64,000 nucleotides of DNA from Nocardioides sp. Root140 (GCF_001426745.1 NZ_LMFI01000010.1:1226672-1290671), one strand, 5' to 3'. Positions 15,473 to 25,650 are shown, numbered from the stretch's first letter. Made by a program: numbers and translations. The notes: generated from the letters alone by a model not told the origin.

Positions 15473-17757
15473 AGCTTCACCTTCATTCGAGTCGGTTCGG
15501 TCTGGTTGACTGCGGGCGCGGCCACCGGCGTCGGGGAGGTGGTCAGTCGCATGACCTGTGCGGCCAGGAGCGACAACCCGACGGTGGCCGCGAGGAAGAG
15601 CCCGAAGTCACGAATCACGGCCAGCCCCGAGACGATCAGTGCCAGGTAGCCGGACGCAGCGGCCGCGGCGGCGACCAGGACCGCCCGGCGTACGACGACG
15701 CTCCGTGGGCCGACTCGCCCGGCGCCGAGCAGGACACTGAACTCGCAGGCCGTGGCGGTGGCCAGGCAGCCGAGGGTGACCGTCAACGGCGTGAGTGAGA
15801 CTCCCAGGAACCAGGCACCCGCCAGGCCCCAGCCGGTCGCCAGTGATGCGGCGCCGACCGCACGGAGGGCGTCGGCCCGTCGGCGGAGTCCGATGAGCAG
15901 CACCAGGCCGGCCGCACCGATCCCGGCGAGGCTTGCCAGGTAGCGGTCCTGCGACACCAGCTCGTAGCTGCGTCCGGTCACGACCGGGAGCCCGGCGAGA
16001 TCAACGGTGGTGCCGTCCGGTGGCGGCGGGAGCGCTTCGCGCAGGTCCCGGAGCAACTGCTGCTGCTCGCCCACGTCATCGAGCTCGATCCCGAAGCTGA
16101 GCACGGCCTGGCGCCGGTCGTCGCGAATCACGGAGCTGCGGAGGTAGTGAGGCATCTGGTCGAGCCCGGCCTGGATCTGGGAGACCGTGGGGTTCTCACC
16201 GAGGAAGGCCAGGAGCGAGGGAGGGCTGGCCACGGGGTGCAGCCGATCCCCGAAGCGGCGCAGCGTGATCTCCTGTGCACGGTTCATCCAGGCCAGGTTC
16301 GCGGGCGTGAGCACGTCGTCCCCGCGGACGAAGACCTGCACCTCACCGGCCGAGCCCAGCACCCCTTCGGCGTACGTCGCGTCGTCGAGCTCCGGGACGC
16401 CCTGGGCCAGCTGCTCCGGCTGGGCCGCGATGTCGAGGTGCGGCAGTGCCAGCCACCCGACCAGCCCGATCGCCCCTGCGCCCATCAGGACGCCGAACCG
16501 TGCGAGCGGCGACAACGCCCTGCCGCGCACCGGCACAGCGGCCGGCTCGAGGGTCGCCTCGGGCACGTCGGGCAGTTCCGCGGAGCGCGGGGCCAGCTTG
16601 CTGATCAGCAGGCCGAGGGCCACGGCGATGAGGACGCCGGTGGCCAGTGCGATGCCGAGGTCTCGGACGAAGGGGACCGGGGAGATCGCCAGCGACAGGA
16701 AGCCCGCCGCTGCGGCGACGGCAGTCACGATGACCCGGCGACGGTCGGCGCCGCGGAGCAGGTACGCCGGGAAGTCGCTGCCGGTGCCCATGATGATCGG
16801 CAGGAACGCCACCACGCCCAGGGACAGGGGGTGGTCCAGCCAGCCGAACAGCGCGAGCGTGATCGCGGTCGCGCCCAGTGTGGCCACCAACGGAAGGAGC
16901 CGTGCCCGGCGACGGGAGAGCCACGGGAGGAAGGCGTAGCACGCCCCGATCAGGACCAGGGCTACCGAGCCCAGGAGCGGGATCTCGTGCCGCAGCATCC
17001 CTCCGAGACCCGAGGCGATCACCGGCATGCCGGTGACGGTCACCTTGGTGGTCTGGAGCCCGGCGTCCCCGACCGCCTTCTTGGTGCGCTCCACGAGTCG
17101 TTCGGTGGCCGCCTGGTCGAGGCCCTCGCGGGGCCGGACGACGATGGCGATCGCATTGGGACGGGGCACGACGAAGCGCCACTGCTGACGCGGCTCGCCC
17201 TCCTCGTCGAAGACGACCGCGCGGACGAAGCCGGGGTTGCGCAAGGTGGGCAGGCCAGCGGGCAGGCCCTTGGCGAGCAGGCTGCCGTAACGGACGTCGA
17301 ACTTCGCGACCGCCGCGTCCGCCGCCTTGGTCGCCTCGGCCTTGCTCGCTCCGGCCGCCCGGGCACGTTGCTCGGCGTCCGCTCGCAGTCCGTCGCGGCG
17401 GCCGGAGATCGTGGCCAGCATGTTCTGGGCCTGGCCGGCGACCTGGTTGAGCACGGTGCCGGGGCCGTAGACGACGGCGACGTCGGGCAGGCGGGAGAGT
17501 TCCCCCTCGAGCCCGACCAGCGCGGTGATCTGTTCCCGACCGAGCAGTCCTCCGGACTTCTTCGACTCCGCAACCACGACGATCGGGTCGCCCCCGAACG
17601 AACGGGCGGCTTCGAGACTCGCCTTCTGGCTCGGGTCGTCCAGCGACAGGAAGGAGGCGCTGGTGGTGTCCGTGCGCACCTGGCTCAGACCGATGCCCAC
17701 CATCGCGATCGCCATCGCGATGAGCACCAGTCCGAGCAGGCGACGCAACGGAGTCAC
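15469..17757 (-). CDS. MMPL/RND-family membrane transporter
   Basis: A 762-residue polytopic protein of the MMPL branch of the RND superfamily. The first helix (LLGLVLIAMAIAMVGIGL) is followed by a large extracytoplasmic loop of about 200 residues. A five-helix block (about residues 260-400) comes next, then a second loop and a final helix block (about 610-750). ATGVLIAVALGLLISKLAP is a typical RND helix. GTG 17757 lies 2 nt after the last mce stop. RND proteins export lipids using the proton gradient (family knowledge). A partner for the Mce system in lipid movement is likely, direction unknown. Confidence 0.82.
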   Translation of the reverse strand: MTPLRRLLGLVLIAMAIAMVGIGLSQVRTDTTSASFLSLDDPSQKASLEAARSFGGDPIVVVAESKKSGGLLGREQITALVGLEGELSRLPDVAVVYGPGTVLNQVAGQAQNMLATISGRRDGLRADAEQRARAAGASKAEATKAADAAVAKFDVRYGSLLAKGLPAGLPTLRNPGFVRAVVFDEEGEPRQQWRFVVPRPNAIAIVVRPREGLDQAATERLVERTKKAVGDAGLQTTKVTVTGMPVIASGLGGMLRHEIPLLGSVALVLIGACYAFLPWLSRRRARLLPLVATLGATAITLALFGWLDHPLSLGVVAFLPIIMGTGSDFPAYLLRGADRRRVIVTAVAAAAGFLSLAISPVPFVRDLGIALATGVLIAVALGLLISKLAPRSAELPDVPEATLEPAAVPVRGRALSPLARFGVLMGAGAIGLVGWLALPHLDIAAQPEQLAQGVPELDDATYAEGVLGSAGEVQVFVRGDDVLTPANLAWMNRAQEITLRRFGDRLHPVASPPSLLAFLGENPTVSQIQAGLDQMPHYLRSSVIRDDRRQAVLSFGIELDDVGEQQQLLRDLREALPPPPDGTTVDLAGLPVVTGRSYELVSQDRYLASLAGIGAAGLVLLIGLRRRADALRAVGAASLATGWGLAGAWFLGVSLTPLTVTLGCLATATACEFSVLLGAGRVGPRSVVVRRAVLVAAAAAASGYLALIVSGLAVIRDFGLFLAATVGLSLLAAQVMRLTTSPTPVAAPAVNQTEPTRMKVKL

Positions 17758-17759
17758 GG

Positions 17760-19058
17760 TTACCGTCCGTCCCTCTCCACACGCGGGTAGTCACCCTTGA
17801 ACGGACCGGGAGTCGCTCCGGTGCCGGGTGCCGGGTAGGGGTTGGTGTAGTTCCCCAGCAGTCCGTCGGTCGAGATCGGCAGGCCCGGCGAGTGGGTGTT
17901 CACCAGCGGGGTCAGTCGCAGGTAGTAGGCGCCGCTCTCGTCGCGGTAGTTGAGCACCGCGTTGAAGTTGGCGAAGTACGCCGCCAACTCCGGACCGTAG
18001 GGCTTGACGTAGGCGAGCATCGGGTTGACGTCGGCCAGGGTCGCCTGGGCCGTCGGGATGATCGACTGCAGGTCCTTGCTGATCGTCGGCACCCGCTTCA
18101 AGGTGGCCGGGGCCTTGTCCAGCACGCCCGACATCGAGGGAAGCATGCGGCGCAGGTCGGTGGTGGTGGACGGGAGCTCGCGCAGGGCGAGGGAGAGATC
18201 CGGTCCGGCGGCCCGCAGGTCGGTGGCGACCGGCAGGAGCGCCGTTGCCAGCGATTCCAGCGAACCGGACGCCGTCGATGCCGTGTCGAGGACGCCAGGC
18301 GCCAGGCGCAGGGTGTCCTCGATCGCCTGTCGCTGCCCCGCGGTGGAGGCCGTGAGCCGGTTCGCGTTCTTCACCAGGCTGGCGATCTGTCCCTGACCGG
18401 TGTCCAGTGCCGCGAGGACCTGGGTGGTCTCGCGGGCCAGCGCCGTCAGGTCGGATGACTGGGCGGCGATGGCATCGAGGGCGGTGTGACCCTCGCGGCC
18501 GAGGTTGCCCATGCCGGTCAACAGCGCCGCCGTGTCGGACTTGGTCCCGGAGGTGCCTTCACCGAGCGAACGGAGCAGGCTCCTCAGGTCGCCGCGGGTC
18601 TGCTCGTCCACGCTGGCCAGGACGTCACGGAGCTGCACACTCGGCTCCACGGCGTCCTCCGGGAGTTCGGTGCCGGAGGGCAGCTCGGCCCCCTTGCCGT
18701 CGGTCAGGGCGAGGTAGGTCTCGCCGACGAGCGAGCGTTCGGCGAGCCGGAGCTGGGCACCCTCGTGAAGGGGGGCCTGCTCGTCGTCCAGGGCGAACTC
18801 GACCTCCAGCCCGCCACCGTCGAGGCGCTCGACCGAGCGGACCTGTCCGACCCGGACGCCCGCGATCTGCACCTGTCCGGCCATGACCAGGTTGTCGACG
18901 TCCTTCATCTTCACCGTGGCGGTGTACTCGCCGGAGTCGATGAAGGGGCGCTTGGCACCTGTTCCGGAGTAGAAGAAGTACATGATCATCGCGACCGCCG
19001 CGAAGAACGCGACCAGTGCCAGGGTCCGCCCGGCAGTCGCACCGATTCCGAATCTCAT
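17760..19058 (-). CDS. Mce family lipid-transport protein (sixth, MceF position)
   Basis: A 432-residue protein with one N-terminal helix (TLALVAFFAAVAMIMYFF, residues 12-29) and an MCE domain at about residues 38-120 (EYTATVKMKDVDNLVMAGQVQIAGVRVGQVRSV, given here only by its span's key features VAGV-type turn and G-x-V ends). A long helical region follows that can make the coiled-coil shaft of the Mce needle, then a Pro/Gly-rich tail with NPYPAPGTG. Its ATG shares one base with the previous stop (TGATG). It is last of the six and is likely exposed at the outer end (inference). Confidence 0.9.
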   Translation of the reverse strand: MRFGIGATAGRTLALVAFFAAVAMIMYFFYSGTGAKRPFIDSGEYTATVKMKDVDNLVMAGQVQIAGVRVGQVRSVERLDGGGLEVEFALDDEQAPLHEGAQLRLAERSLVGETYLALTDGKGAELPSGTELPEDAVEPSVQLRDVLASVDEQTRGDLRSLLRSLGEGTSGTKSDTAALLTGMGNLGREGHTALDAIAAQSSDLTALARETTQVLAALDTGQGQIASLVKNANRLTASTAGQRQAIEDTLRLAPGVLDTASTASGSLESLATALLPVATDLRAAGPDLSLALRELPSTTTDLRRMLPSMSGVLDKAPATLKRVPTISKDLQSIIPTAQATLADVNPMLAYVKPYGPELAAYFANFNAVLNYRDESGAYYLRLTPLVNTHSPGLPISTDGLLGNYTNPYPAPGTGATPGPFKGDYPRVERDGR

Positions 19059-20311
19059 CAGTTGTCTCCTCGGCCCTGGTCGAGCTTGTTGGGAAGGACA
19101 GCGGCGCCGGGGAGCGGCACCATCAGGTGACCGCGGATGATGCCGCCGTTGGCGTCACCGGCACCGAAGACCGACGAGGTGTTGTAGACGAACGCGTTGA
19201 TGTCGGTCAGGTAGTTCATGACGGTCAGCGTGTCGTGGTCCAGGCGCCCGGTCACCGTGCGCAGGGTGCGCAGCGACGTGCCGGCGTCGGCCACGGTCGG
19301 TCGCAGGTCGGCGATGACGCCGGTGGCCTTGTCGAGCACCGGCTTGGCGGAGTCGAGCGTGTCGCCCAGGTTGCCGATCGTCGACTGGAAGCGGGTCAGG
19401 GCGGGCGGCAGGTCCTTCGAGGCCTTGTCCAGGTTGTCCAGCGTCGGGTCGAGCTGTGTGGTGAGCTCCTGGGTGCTGCCGAGGGCACGACGGAGTTGGA
19501 CCGTGAGCCCGGGGACCTCCTTGAGGCTGGCGCGCAACGCCTTGTCGCTGCCAGCCAGGACCGACAGGGTCTGCTCGGTCGACGACGCGAGCCTGGTGAT
19601 CCGCTCGTCGTTGGATCCGACGGCCTGGGAGATGTCGCCCAGGGCCGTGACCAGCGTCGCGATCCGCTCCTTGCGGGTGGCCAGTTCCTTGACGACCGGC
19701 TGCAGGGAGTCCAGCGTGTCGGAGGTGGCACCAAGTCCCGGTGGAAGGTTCTGCGGGGCCCGTGCCAAGGCCACGTCGGACTCGAGCAGCAGGTCGGTCA
19801 GTGCTGACTGAGAGCGCTCGTCGAGGTGGCCGAGGATCTCATCGGCCTGGATCGGTCGCTTGGTCTGGGTGACCGGCAGGACGTCACGTTCGGTCATCCG
19901 GCCGGCCGACTTGGTGCCCGGGTTCAGCTCCAGCTGCATCTCGTTGAGCGGGTTCTTCGGACGGAGCACCGCTTGGGCGTTCTTGTAGATGTCGTAGTTG
20001 CCGTCAAGCCTCATCGTGACGACAGCCGTGCCGTCGTCGGTCGCCTCGGTCTGCGTCACCGCGCCGACCTTGACCCCGGCGATGGTCACGCTGTTCTGGC
20101 TCTCGGGGTTCAGGCCGGGAACCTGCGCGAACTCCGCCTTGACGATGGTCTGGTCACTCCACGGGGCGCTCCCGCCCAGGTAGGACTTGATGATCACTGC
20201 GGACAGGACGCCCAGCACCATCAACACGGTCAGTGCGCCCACGTCGCGACCCAGACCGGGGACGGTCTTCAGTCGCTCGATGTGGGCCGCGAATCGGCCT
20301 TGCGTACTCAT
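19058..20311 (-). CDS. Mce family lipid-transport protein (fifth, MceE position)
   Basis: A 417-residue Mce protein. One N-terminal helix (VGALTVLMVLGVLSAVII, about residues 24-41) is followed by the MCE domain (about 55-140), in which SVTIAGVKVGAVTQTEA is the conserved edge strand. A long helical stretch with LASSTEQTLSVLAGSDKAL-type heptads runs to about residue 370. The MceE position is often a lipoprotein in mycobacteria, but here there is no Cys after the helix, so it is a simple membrane anchor. It overlaps both neighbours by 1-4 nt, so subunit ratios are probably kept by coupled translation. Confidence 0.9.
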   Translation of the reverse strand: MSTQGRFAAHIERLKTVPGLGRDVGALTVLMVLGVLSAVIIKSYLGGSAPWSDQTIVKAEFAQVPGLNPESQNSVTIAGVKVGAVTQTEATDDGTAVVTMRLDGNYDIYKNAQAVLRPKNPLNEMQLELNPGTKSAGRMTERDVLPVTQTKRPIQADEILGHLDERSQSALTDLLLESDVALARAPQNLPPGLGATSDTLDSLQPVVKELATRKERIATLVTALGDISQAVGSNDERITRLASSTEQTLSVLAGSDKALRASLKEVPGLTVQLRRALGSTQELTTQLDPTLDNLDKASKDLPPALTRFQSTIGNLGDTLDSAKPVLDKATGVIADLRPTVADAGTSLRTLRTVTGRLDHDTLTVMNYLTDINAFVYNTSSVFGAGDANGGIIRGHLMVPLPGAAVLPNKLDQGRGDN

Positions 20312-21756
20312 CGTGTGCTCCTCGAGACAAGGGGAAGCTGGAGGGAGTCCAGCCCGGCCTTGGGCAGGATGGGATCGGCGGACGGGGGCGACGTACCGAG
20401 CGGAGGCTTCGGCTCACCCTCGTTGGCGCCCTCCTCCGGACCGGCCGGCAGCAGGAAGCCCGCCGACTCCAGGTACTGGATCAACGACTTGCTGATCACC
20501 CCACCCGGGGTGTTGACGCCGACACCGGCCATCAGTCGTCCCATCGCACCGTTCTTGTCGTGGAACTTGAAGACGTCGGCGGTGTCGGAGAGCAGGTAGC
20601 CGACCTCTTCGTAGAGGAGGTTGTCGTTTCCTCCACCCTCGTAGAGGCCCTTGCCCTTCCAGGACGAGTTGACCGCCTTCTTGACCGGCCCGTTGAGCCG
20701 GTTGAGGACGGGCCCCTTGAAGTCGTTGAGGACTCCGGTCGCGTCGATGCTGGTCGGCACGAGGTCCTTGACCAGGGGCCGGGCGTCGCGGACTACCACC
20801 CGGGCGTCGGCGATCACCGGACGCGCGGTCTCGAGCACGGTGTCGAGCTCGGCCAGCACCGGGTCGAGCTCACGGGCCGCCGGCCGGAACGACTTCGCGG
20901 TGGTGCCCAGCTTGTCGAGCGTACTGTCGAGGTCGGCAAGCCCGGCCCGGGTCACCCGCATCGTCTCGGGACCGTTGTCCAGGGTCTCTGCCAGAGGGGT
21001 CCTCGAGTCGGCCAGGGCGGACGACACGGTGCCGAGGTCGGTCAGGATCGAGTCCAGCTGTCCGCTCTCGCTGTTGAGGGCGGCGGAGGTGTTGCGCAGC
21101 CCGTCGACCACACGTGTCAGGTCCGTGGCCGGAACCGTTCCGCGCAAGTGCGAAAGCACCTCGCTCGCGGGTTCCAGCGTTCCTGGACCGTTGGTGAGCA
21201 GCCTGCGCAGCTCCCGGTCACCTGCCCTGTTCATGGTCCGGTCGAGGTTCTTCACCGTCCCCTTGACCGCGTCCGAAGCATCCGGCGTGACGGCGCTCAG
21301 GACCCGGTCCAGCTCGACGGGTACCGTCGTGCGCTTCACCGGGATGGTGCTGCCCTCACGGACGTCACCTTCCTCGCCGCCGGGCACCAGCTCGACGTAG
21401 TAGGTGCCGCCCAGGACCAGGGTGGGACGCACGTTGGCGCTGGGCGCGGTGCCGAGCTTGTCGCGGGTGCCGTCGTGGAGCTTCATCTCGACGACGGCCC
21501 GGTCGCCCTCGGATCGTTCGACACCTGTCACGGTGCCGACCTCGACGCCGGCCAGCTTCACGACGCTCTGGTAGGGCACGAGCTTGTAGGACGCCGAGAA
21601 CTCCGCCTGCAGGTTCTCCCCCGAGGCGAGGGTGGTCTCGACCTTCGGCCGGTTGAAGGCAAGCAGGGCGAATCCCAGCAGGAACACCATCACCATCACC
21701 CCGGCCGCCTTCGGCGTACGTGGCTTGAGGCTGGAGGCAAATGATCGGGCACTCAT
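20308..21756 (-). CDS. Mce family lipid-transport protein (fourth, MceD position)
   Basis: A 482-residue protein, the longest of the six. The N-terminal helix is AAGVMVMVFLLGFALLAFN (about residues 17-35). The MCE domain (about 42-125) has KLVPYQSVVKLAGVEVGTVT. A long helical region follows to about residue 345. The tail (about 420-482) is rich in Pro and Gly and is probably disordered. ATG 21756 overlaps the previous stop by 4 nt. With the other five it should form the hetero-hexameric channel that carries lipid across the cell envelope (family knowledge). Confidence 0.9.
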   Translation of the reverse strand: MSARSFASSLKPRTPKAAGVMVMVFLLGFALLAFNRPKVETTLASGENLQAEFSASYKLVPYQSVVKLAGVEVGTVTGVERSEGDRAVVEMKLHDGTRDKLGTAPSANVRPTLVLGGTYYVELVPGGEEGDVREGSTIPVKRTTVPVELDRVLSAVTPDASDAVKGTVKNLDRTMNRAGDRELRRLLTNGPGTLEPASEVLSHLRGTVPATDLTRVVDGLRNTSAALNSESGQLDSILTDLGTVSSALADSRTPLAETLDNGPETMRVTRAGLADLDSTLDKLGTTAKSFRPAARELDPVLAELDTVLETARPVIADARVVVRDARPLVKDLVPTSIDATGVLNDFKGPVLNRLNGPVKKAVNSSWKGKGLYEGGGNDNLLYEEVGYLLSDTADVFKFHDKNGAMGRLMAGVGVNTPGGVISKSLIQYLESAGFLLPAGPEEGANEGEPKPPLGTSPPSADPILPKAGLDSLQLPLVSRSTR

Positions 21757-23048
21757 CGGGTCACCCCTTCGGGCAGGCCCGGGGGCAGGCCCTGGGCACG
21801 GTCGTATTGGGCAACACCCGGTCGCGGGTACTGGTTCTGCGGAAGGTTCCCGGAGCGGAGGAGTCCGCCGGTCACAGTGTTCACACCGGGTGTGACACCG
21901 AGCCGTGCGTAGCGCACACCCGGGTTGGGTCCCTGCGAGACGAAGCTGGCGCCGCGCAGGAACAGCTGCGCCATGTCGGTGGAGTAGCGCGACAGCACGC
22001 GCAACGGCGTGAGCAGGTCGCCGACCGCCTGCCGCACCTCGGGCACCAGGGGACGGGCATCGGACAGGGTCCGGGTCAGGTCGTCGACTGCAGGCAGGGC
22101 CAGCTCGGACACACCGGGCACCTGGTGGGCGACCGGGACGGCATCCACCAGGAAGCCGCGAAGATCCTTCTCCGACTTCCCGAGTGCCTTGGCACCGGGT
22201 TCGAGGGCGACCATCGCCTCCCGGGTGCGAGACAGGGGCGCCTGCAGGCTGTCCATTGCCTGGTCGACGTCGTCGAGCGTGCCGGGGAGGCGGCGTACGG
22301 TCTCGCGCAGCGGCGTTCCCGAGTCGGTGGAGATCGCGGTCAGGGTCTGGTCCGACTGCCGCACCAGCTGTGCGATCTCCGACTCGCGCCCGTGGAAGCG
22401 CGTGGCCAGCAGGTTGGCGCCCTGCAGCAGCTCCGCGAGATCCGCGTCGGGGTCGGCGAGGGCCTTCGACACGGCGCCCACGTCGCCCAGCAGGTCAGGG
22501 GCCTCGGCAAGGAACGCCTTGAGATCCGTGCCGTGGCCGGCCGCTCCCCCGCCGACCTCGCGCAAGGTCCGCGTGGCGGCGGCGCGGGTCTTGGGGTCGA
22601 GCACGTTGAGCAGCTGGTGCAGGTCCGCCGAGTCCTCGGTCTGTGTCACCGGGATGGGTTCGCCCGCCAAGCCACCAGCCTTGCTGGTGCCGGGGTCGAA
22701 CTCGACGAACTTGGTGGCCAACGCGGAGAGGTCCCAGACCGCCGCGGTGGCGTCCTTGTAGACGTCGACGTCGCCGTCCAGCTCCAACGTCACCAGGGCC
22801 GCGTCGTCCTTGTACTCGACGGCCTTGACCCGGCCGATCCTCTTGCTGTTCTGGCGGACGGCGTCGTTGGCACGCAGGGAGTGCACGTCGGAGACGAGGG
22901 CCTGAACCTCGGTCGTCTTCGCGAACGGCATGCCGGTCTGTGCCTTGAAGGTCAGGAACAGGACACCGGCGAGCACGACGAGCACGACGATGCCTGCCCG
23001 GAACGCGACCGATCGCGCCAGGAAGTCGGGGGTCACCTTGACAGTCAC
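21753..23048 (-). CDS. Mce family lipid-transport protein (third, MceC position)
   Basis: A 431-residue protein starting at GTG 23048, which overlaps the previous stop (GTGA). The helix at residues 18-34 (AGIVVLVVLAGVLFLTF) anchors it. The MCE domain (about 40-125) contains NSKRIGRVKAVEYKDDAALV, and LEFDPGT-type residues close it (VEFDPGTSKAGGL). The helical shaft region spans about 140-345. The tail has NQYPRPGVAQYDRAQGLPPG, a Pro/Gly-rich end like those of its paralogues. One copy of each of six different Mce proteins is the usual actinobacterial composition. Confidence 0.9.
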   Translation of the reverse strand: MTVKVTPDFLARSVAFRAGIVVLVVLAGVLFLTFKAQTGMPFAKTTEVQALVSDVHSLRANDAVRQNSKRIGRVKAVEYKDDAALVTLELDGDVDVYKDATAAVWDLSALATKFVEFDPGTSKAGGLAGEPIPVTQTEDSADLHQLLNVLDPKTRAAATRTLREVGGGAAGHGTDLKAFLAEAPDLLGDVGAVSKALADPDADLAELLQGANLLATRFHGRESEIAQLVRQSDQTLTAISTDSGTPLRETVRRLPGTLDDVDQAMDSLQAPLSRTREAMVALEPGAKALGKSEKDLRGFLVDAVPVAHQVPGVSELALPAVDDLTRTLSDARPLVPEVRQAVGDLLTPLRVLSRYSTDMAQLFLRGASFVSQGPNPGVRYARLGVTPGVNTVTGGLLRSGNLPQNQYPRPGVAQYDRAQGLPPGLPEGVTR

Positions 23049-24424
23049 TTCAAACCTCCGAGAAGTTGTTCGAGCAGCGCGTTCTCCTGAGGCTGGGAGA
23101 GGCCGGTGGCACTCTTCTCCGTGCTCGGCGGCGCCGAATCGCTGGTCGGTGGTGCCGTGTTCTTCGGAGCGCCGGGGCGGCCCGGCAGCGGGACCTCGGG
23201 TGCCGCGGGCACGGGCAGTCCGTGCAGGATGTCGTCCGGAAGGGCCGGCACGAGACCGGCGGCGGTGTCGCCCAGCGCGTTCGGCGACAGCGGGACCATC
23301 GCCTTGAAGTAGTGGCTGATGGCGTCGTAGTCGCTGGTCGCCATCGACCAGCCCTTGACGAACTCGAGGAGGTCGGTCAGGTGCTGGCCGCTGACCGCCC
23401 CCGTGGTGAGTCGCTCCGCCGCGGCGCTGGTGGGCACCAGGTCCCGCGCCGTCGGGCGGAGGGCCGCGGCGACCGGGCCGGCCTGGGCGAGCAGCTCGTC
23501 GGCCTTCTTGAGCACCGGGGGCAGCGACGCGAGGGCCGGATCGGCCGCGTCCGCGAAGCGCTGTAGCTCACCACTGATGTCGACCAGGTCGTCAGTCACC
23601 GGACGGAGGGAGCCAAGGGTGCGGGTCGCCGGGTCGGCGACGCCGGCCAGCTCGGCCAAGGCCGCCCGGGAGCTGGAGATCGTGCCGGGCAGACGCTCCA
23701 GGGCGCTCTGCAAGGTCTCGCGTTCGGCGGCGACGATGCCCAGGGCATCGGTGGTCGAGCTGACCAGGTGGTCCAGGCTGCGACCCTTCTCGGTGCCGAG
23801 GGCCGAGGCGACGGGTTGGACGTTGTCGACCAACTGGCCGAGCAGCTCGTTCTGACCCGACAGGATCGCGGCGAGGTCGCGGCTCTGGGTCATCGCCGGC
23901 CCGAGCGCGGCGATGGCGGCGTCGGTCTGCTCCCCCTGGCCCTTCAGGGCCTCTCCGGACTCCGTCACCAGGGCAGCGAGTGCCGCCGAGGTCGGTGTGT
24001 CGAGTGAGCCGAGCACGTCCTGCAGGTCGACGACGCGTGCCGTGTGCTTCTGCGAGATCACCATCGGGTCCTCGAGCTCCGGAGAGTCGGGGCTGCCCCG
24101 GTCGAGCGCGATGAACCGCTCGCCGAGGAGGTCCTGGGTGGTGATCGTGGCGGTGACGTCCTCGTGCAGCGGGAGGACGGAACGGTCCAGCACCATCTCG
24201 ACCTCGGCCTTGCCGTTCTCGAGGTCGATGTCGGTGATGCTGCCGACCTGGACGCCGGCGGCCTTCACCACGTTGCCGGCCACCAAGGGGCTGGCGTCGC
24301 TGAACACCGCGGTCACCCGGACCTGGTCGTCGGCCACGTCGTCACTGACGAAGTGGTTTCCGACCATGGCCAGGCCGACCACACCCACGCCGACGGCGGC
24401 CAGCTTCTTGGGGTTCGGCTTCAT
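23045..24424 (-). CDS. Mce family lipid-transport protein (second, MceB position)
   Basis: A 459-residue protein. The N-terminal helix is short (LAAVGVGVVGLAMVGNHF, residues 8-25). The MCE domain (about 34-118) has NVVKAAGVQVGSITDIDL and ends LLGERFIALDRG. A helical region to about residue 350 carries repeated Leu/Ala heptads. The last 70 residues are Pro-, Ala- and Ser-rich. ATG 24424 overlaps the previous stop by 4 nt. The order of the six is assigned from transcription direction; equivalence to mycobacterial MceB is positional only. Confidence 0.9.
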   Translation of the reverse strand: MKPNPKKLAAVGVGVVGLAMVGNHFVSDDVADDQVRVTAVFSDASPLVAGNVVKAAGVQVGSITDIDLENGKAEVEMVLDRSVLPLHEDVTATITTQDLLGERFIALDRGSPDSPELEDPMVISQKHTARVVDLQDVLGSLDTPTSAALAALVTESGEALKGQGEQTDAAIAALGPAMTQSRDLAAILSGQNELLGQLVDNVQPVASALGTEKGRSLDHLVSSTTDALGIVAAERETLQSALERLPGTISSSRAALAELAGVADPATRTLGSLRPVTDDLVDISGELQRFADAADPALASLPPVLKKADELLAQAGPVAAALRPTARDLVPTSAAAERLTTGAVSGQHLTDLLEFVKGWSMATSDYDAISHYFKAMVPLSPNALGDTAAGLVPALPDDILHGLPVPAAPEVPLPGRPGAPKNTAPPTSDSAPPSTEKSATGLSQPQENALLEQLLGGLK

Positions 24425-25650
24425 CGGATCTCACTTCCGTTCGCGTCGGTCCACGGCTGGTTGACCGGTTGGCCGGGTGCCGGGCGCGGGTTCTGACGTG
24501 CGGTGGGCAGGGGAACAGGGGTCTCGTTGAGGGCGCTGGTCCCGGGGGCCAGGAGACCGGCCCAGGTGTGGCCCGCACCGTCGTAGGGCGCGAAGGCCTG
24601 GCCCCAGTTGAAGAGGCCGCCCACCGCCTCGGGGGTGTAGGGGCGGAGGAACGAGATGGCCGGTCCGAGGTCGCCGACGAGGTCGTCGGCAGTGGGGAGG
24701 ACTGCGTGACTGGTGTCCAGGAGCTCGGGCGTCTGCTCGAGCAGCTCGTCGGCCGAGGACAGCAGGGGACGCAGCTGCGCCACGGTCGGCCGAAGGTCGA
24801 CGAGGGTCGGCGCCAGGTTCTTGCTGACGCCGGGCAGGTGACTGACAGCCGGGCGCAGGTCCTCGAGCAGGGCGACGGTCTCGGTGGACGCACCGGGCAC
24901 CTTGTCCAGCGTGTTCTGCGCGGTCCTCAGGGTCCCGGGCAGCTTGTTCAGCGTGCTCGAGAGGTCTTCCTGGTGCCCGGCGATCGCACCCGTGGCAGCA
25001 TCCAGGTCGGAGACCGTCGACGCGATCGACTCCCGGCGCGAGGCGGCGACGTCGGTCATCCGGCTGAGCTCCTTGACCAGCGACCTGATCGCCGGGCCGT
25101 CCTTGCCGACCGCGCGGAGCACCTCACCGAGGGCGTCGACGGTGCCGGCCGCACCACGGATGGTGCGCCGCAGGTCGTCCTCGTGCCCGTCGACGCTCTT
25201 GTCCAGCTGCCCGATCAACGAGGTCAGCCGCTTGCGGGTCGGGGCATCGAGGGTGGACAGGACCTGGTCGACCTCGACCTGGTGCGACTTCGCCTCCAGG
25301 TAGGAGCCGTCGGGGACACGGGAGTTCTTCTCGGGTCCCGGGTAGAGGGTGAGGACCCGCTCGCCGACGGCGGAGACCCACTCCACGCGTGAGGTGGTGC
25401 CCTCATGGATGGGGCCGAAGTCGTCATCCAGGGAGATCGTCACCACGGCCTTGCCGTCCTTCACCGCGAGGTCCTCGACCTGGCCGGCGTGGTGGCCGTT
25501 GATCCACACCGGAGTGCGCTCGGACACCTGGGCGGCCGAGGGCATCACCATCTTCACCTCGTAGTCGTCGTCGCCCGCCATGGTCACGCCGCCGACGACG
25601 ACGGCAGCCACCGCGAGGGCGCCCAGAAGAGGTTTCGCACGCATTGCCAT
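24421..25650 (-). CDS. Mce family lipid-transport protein (first, MceA position)
   Basis: A 409-residue protein. ATG 25650 shares a base with the ATPase stop (TGATG), which sets the start; a second Met lies two codons later. The N-terminal helix is LLGALAVAAVVVGGVTMA (about residues 8-25). The MCE domain (about 30-115) contains TPVWINGHHAGQVEDLAV, ending with VGERVLTLYPGP. Helical region to about residue 320, then a Pro/Asn-rich tail. The MceA position normally contacts the permease ring (family knowledge). Confidence 0.9.
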   Translation of the reverse strand: MAMRAKPLLGALAVAAVVVGGVTMAGDDDYEVKMVMPSAAQVSERTPVWINGHHAGQVEDLAVKDGKAVVTISLDDDFGPIHEGTTSRVEWVSAVGERVLTLYPGPEKNSRVPDGSYLEAKSHQVEVDQVLSTLDAPTRKRLTSLIGQLDKSVDGHEDDLRRTIRGAAGTVDALGEVLRAVGKDGPAIRSLVKELSRMTDVAASRRESIASTVSDLDAATGAIAGHQEDLSSTLNKLPGTLRTAQNTLDKVPGASTETVALLEDLRPAVSHLPGVSKNLAPTLVDLRPTVAQLRPLLSSADELLEQTPELLDTSHAVLPTADDLVGDLGPAISFLRPYTPEAVGGLFNWGQAFAPYDGAGHTWAGLLAPGTSALNETPVPLPTARQNPRPAPGQPVNQPWTDANGSEIR